Part shown: one piece after another, positions 4,993 to 5,874 of the stretch
How the letters are laid out: each line of letters opens with the position of its first letter
Numbering within the stretch: the first letter of the stretch is position 1
Assembly: GCA_905198475.1 (NCBI GenBank)
Contig: CAJKCQ010000095.1
Location: forward strand, 1 to 5,874
From: an uncultured Sutterella sp.
GTDB taxonomy: Bacteria > Pseudomonadota > Gammaproteobacteria > Burkholderiales > Burkholderiaceae_F
DNA: 5,874 nt
Direction of reading: 5' to 3'
The notes under the pieces: generated by a model
Database searches by the model: none
Told to the model about the DNA's origin: nothing
What the model saw: the letters and a program-made list of their open reading frames with translations, nothing else
Position numbers and translations under genes: made by a program

Positions 4993-5748
4993 GTGGAGTA
5001 CCTCTGGGACCTGCTGGTCAACCTGCACTGGGCCGCGGTCGGGCAGATCATCCTGATCGACATTCTGCTGGGCGGCGACAATGCGGTTGTGATCGCCATG
5101 GCGTGCCGCAACCTGCCGCATGAACAGCGTGCGAAGGGCATCTTCTGGGGTACGGCGGGCGCAATCGCGCTGCGCGTCGTGCTCATCACCTTTGCGGTGA
5201 TGCTGCTCGACCTTCCGTTCCTCAAGGTGGTGGGCGCGCTCCTCCTCCTCTGGATCGGCGTGAAGCTCCTCATTCCGGAATACGAGTCGCATGAGAAGAT
5301 CGAGGGCAGCCAGAAGCTCCTCGGCGCCATCAAGACGATCATCGTCGCGGACTTTGTGATGTCCTTCGACAACGTGATCGCCATCGCCGGCGCGGCGCAG
5401 CAGGCGCACGAGGCGCACCAGACGCTGCTCGTGATCTTCGGCCTCATCGTCTCCGTGCCCTTCATCGTCTTCGGCAGTCAGGTGGTCCTGAAGCTCCTCG
5501 ACCGCTTCCCGATCATCATCTACTTCGGTGGCGGCCTCCTCGGCTGGATCGCCGGCGGCATGATCGTGTCGGACGGCTACGTGGTCTCGCACTGGCCCGA
5601 GATGAGCTTCATGGCGCACTACCCGGCCTGCATCGCCGGCGCCGTGCTGGTGGTGCTCGTGGGCTGGCTGATCGCGAGGAAGAAGCGCGCCGAGCACGAG
5701 GCGGCGCTCAAGCTCCACGCCGTGCCCGCGAAGGACGAGGCGCAGTAG
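4993..5748 (+). CDS. TerC/YjbE-family integral membrane protein (probable metal, likely Mn2+, exporter)
   Basis: The 251-residue inner-membrane protein has about seven hydrophobic segments (roughly 13-38, 48-72, 75-94, 111-134, 143-163, 172-193, 209-228) and a charged cytoplasmic tail. The family signature appears twice: DILLGGDNAVVIAMA at 23-37 and ADFVMSFDNVIAIAGA at 119-134. Each has Asp (23 and 120) followed by Asp-Asn (29-30 and 126-127), the acidic pairs thought to bind the ion. This arrangement is closest to the YjbE subgroup of the TerC superfamily, members of which are linked to manganese export or metal loading of secreted enzymes. Tellurite resistance, the source of the TerC name, is not implied. 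It probably has its own promoter and a strong terminator of its own, so its position after recA-recX need not mean shared function. Substrate and direction of transport are inferred from the family. Confidence 0.88.
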   Translation: MEYLWDLLVNLHWAAVGQIILIDILLGGDNAVVIAMACRNLPHEQRAKGIFWGTAGAIALRVVLITFAVMLLDLPFLKVVGALLLLWIGVKLLIPEYESHEKIEGSQKLLGAIKTIIVADFVMSFDNVIAIAGAAQQAHEAHQTLLVIFGLIVSVPFIVFGSQVVLKLLDRFPIIIYFGGGLLGWIAGGMIVSDGYVVSHWPEMSFMAHYPACIAGAVLVVLVGWLIARKKRAEHEAALKLHAVPAKDEAQ

Positions 5749-5777
5749 CCCTTCCAAGCCCCGCGCACTTCCAAAAG

Positions 5778-5822
5778 AACGGCGGACGCTCCCATCAAAC
5801 GGGAGGTCCGCCGTTTTGTTTT
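5778..5822 (+). terminator. Intrinsic terminator after the TerC-family gene
   Basis: A 9-bp perfect outer stem (5779-5787 with 5806-5814), one bulged G, and a 5-bp inner stem (CTCCC/GGGAG) close a 7-nt loop. TTTTGTTTT follows. A-rich sequence on the left side (5773-5776) gives only weak potential for leftward termination. The end of the T-tract overlaps the TTAC that appears to be the insertion target of the element to the right. Confidence 0.95.
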
Positions 5823-5874
5823 ACCAAACCGAGCCGTAAAGCCCCGTCATTCATGGCGGGGATATAAGGCGACG
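5821..5874 (+). mobile_element. Probable left end of an IS200/IS605 (IS608-like) element, cut by the window edge
   Basis: TTAC (5821-5824) is followed after 13 nt by AAAG (5838-5841), which directly abuts an 8-bp hairpin (5842-5849 with 5854-5861, one T-G wobble, loop TTCA), then ATA. In IS608 the left cleavage site is TTAC, the guide is AAAG at the 5' foot of a subterminal hairpin starting CCCC and ending GGGG, and insertion occurs just 3' of TTAC. All three parts occur here in the same order and strand. The element would begin at 5825 and run rightward beyond 5874. No transposase (TnpA Y1) or TnpB gene is visible, so it could be a complete IS, a solo tnpB element, or a small non-autonomous copy. 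Confidence 0.55.

Noticed and set aside
4975..5757. 260-residue minus-strand frame opposite the TerC-family gene
   Set aside because: His/Asp/Arg/Glu-rich shadow of a membrane-protein gene whose two signature motifs are clear on the plus strand.
1..5874. CRISPR array, phage genes, toxin-antitoxin or defence genes
   Set aside because: No spaced direct repeats and no matching proteins. Apart from the transposon-like right edge, every gene is a housekeeping or transport gene.

Overview
The window looks like ordinary chromosomal DNA from a GC-rich Gram-negative proteobacterium. The MetN, MetI, RecA and TerC-family proteins read like Betaproteobacteria (Burkholderiales). A Sutterellaceae-like gut or host-associated lineage is my guess from the flavour of RecA and MetN, but no sequence search backs it. 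A tRNA-Lys(CUU) beside tRNA-Lys(UUU) fits a GC-rich genome.

Layout. Positions 1-146 hold no gene, but do hold the terminator of a leftward operon. Positions 147-1836 (minus) carry metI and metN, the membrane and ATPase subunits of a methionine ABC importer, overlapping by 8 bp. The lipoprotein gene metQ is absent from the operon, which ends at an intrinsic terminator directly after metI. A GC-rich leader of about 160 bp separates metN from the terminator of a two-gene tRNA operon (2039-2212, minus; Lys-UUU, then Lys-CUU) with a near-consensus promoter. A 372-bp divergent regulatory region (2213-2584) separates the tRNA genes from recA and holds several inverted repeats. Rightward come recA (2585-3724), a stem-loop, recX (3809-4885, with an unusual 200-residue N-terminal extension), and a TerC/YjbE-type membrane protein gene with a GTG start (4993-5748) followed by a strong terminator.

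The last 50 bases look like the left end of an IS200/IS605-family (IS608-like) transposon. They contain a TTAC cleavage tetranucleotide at the terminator's T-tract, an AAAG guide-like tetranucleotide, and a short imperfect hairpin. The element body would lie beyond the window.

The genes form three units: methionine uptake (metNI), lysyl-tRNA supply, and recombination with its regulator (recA-recX). The terC-like gene probably has its own promoter. No clearly new multi-gene system is visible. The points most worth a second look are the IS608-like end, the recA leader inverted repeats without a canonical LexA box, the RecA L2 loop that is one residue short, and the extended RecX.
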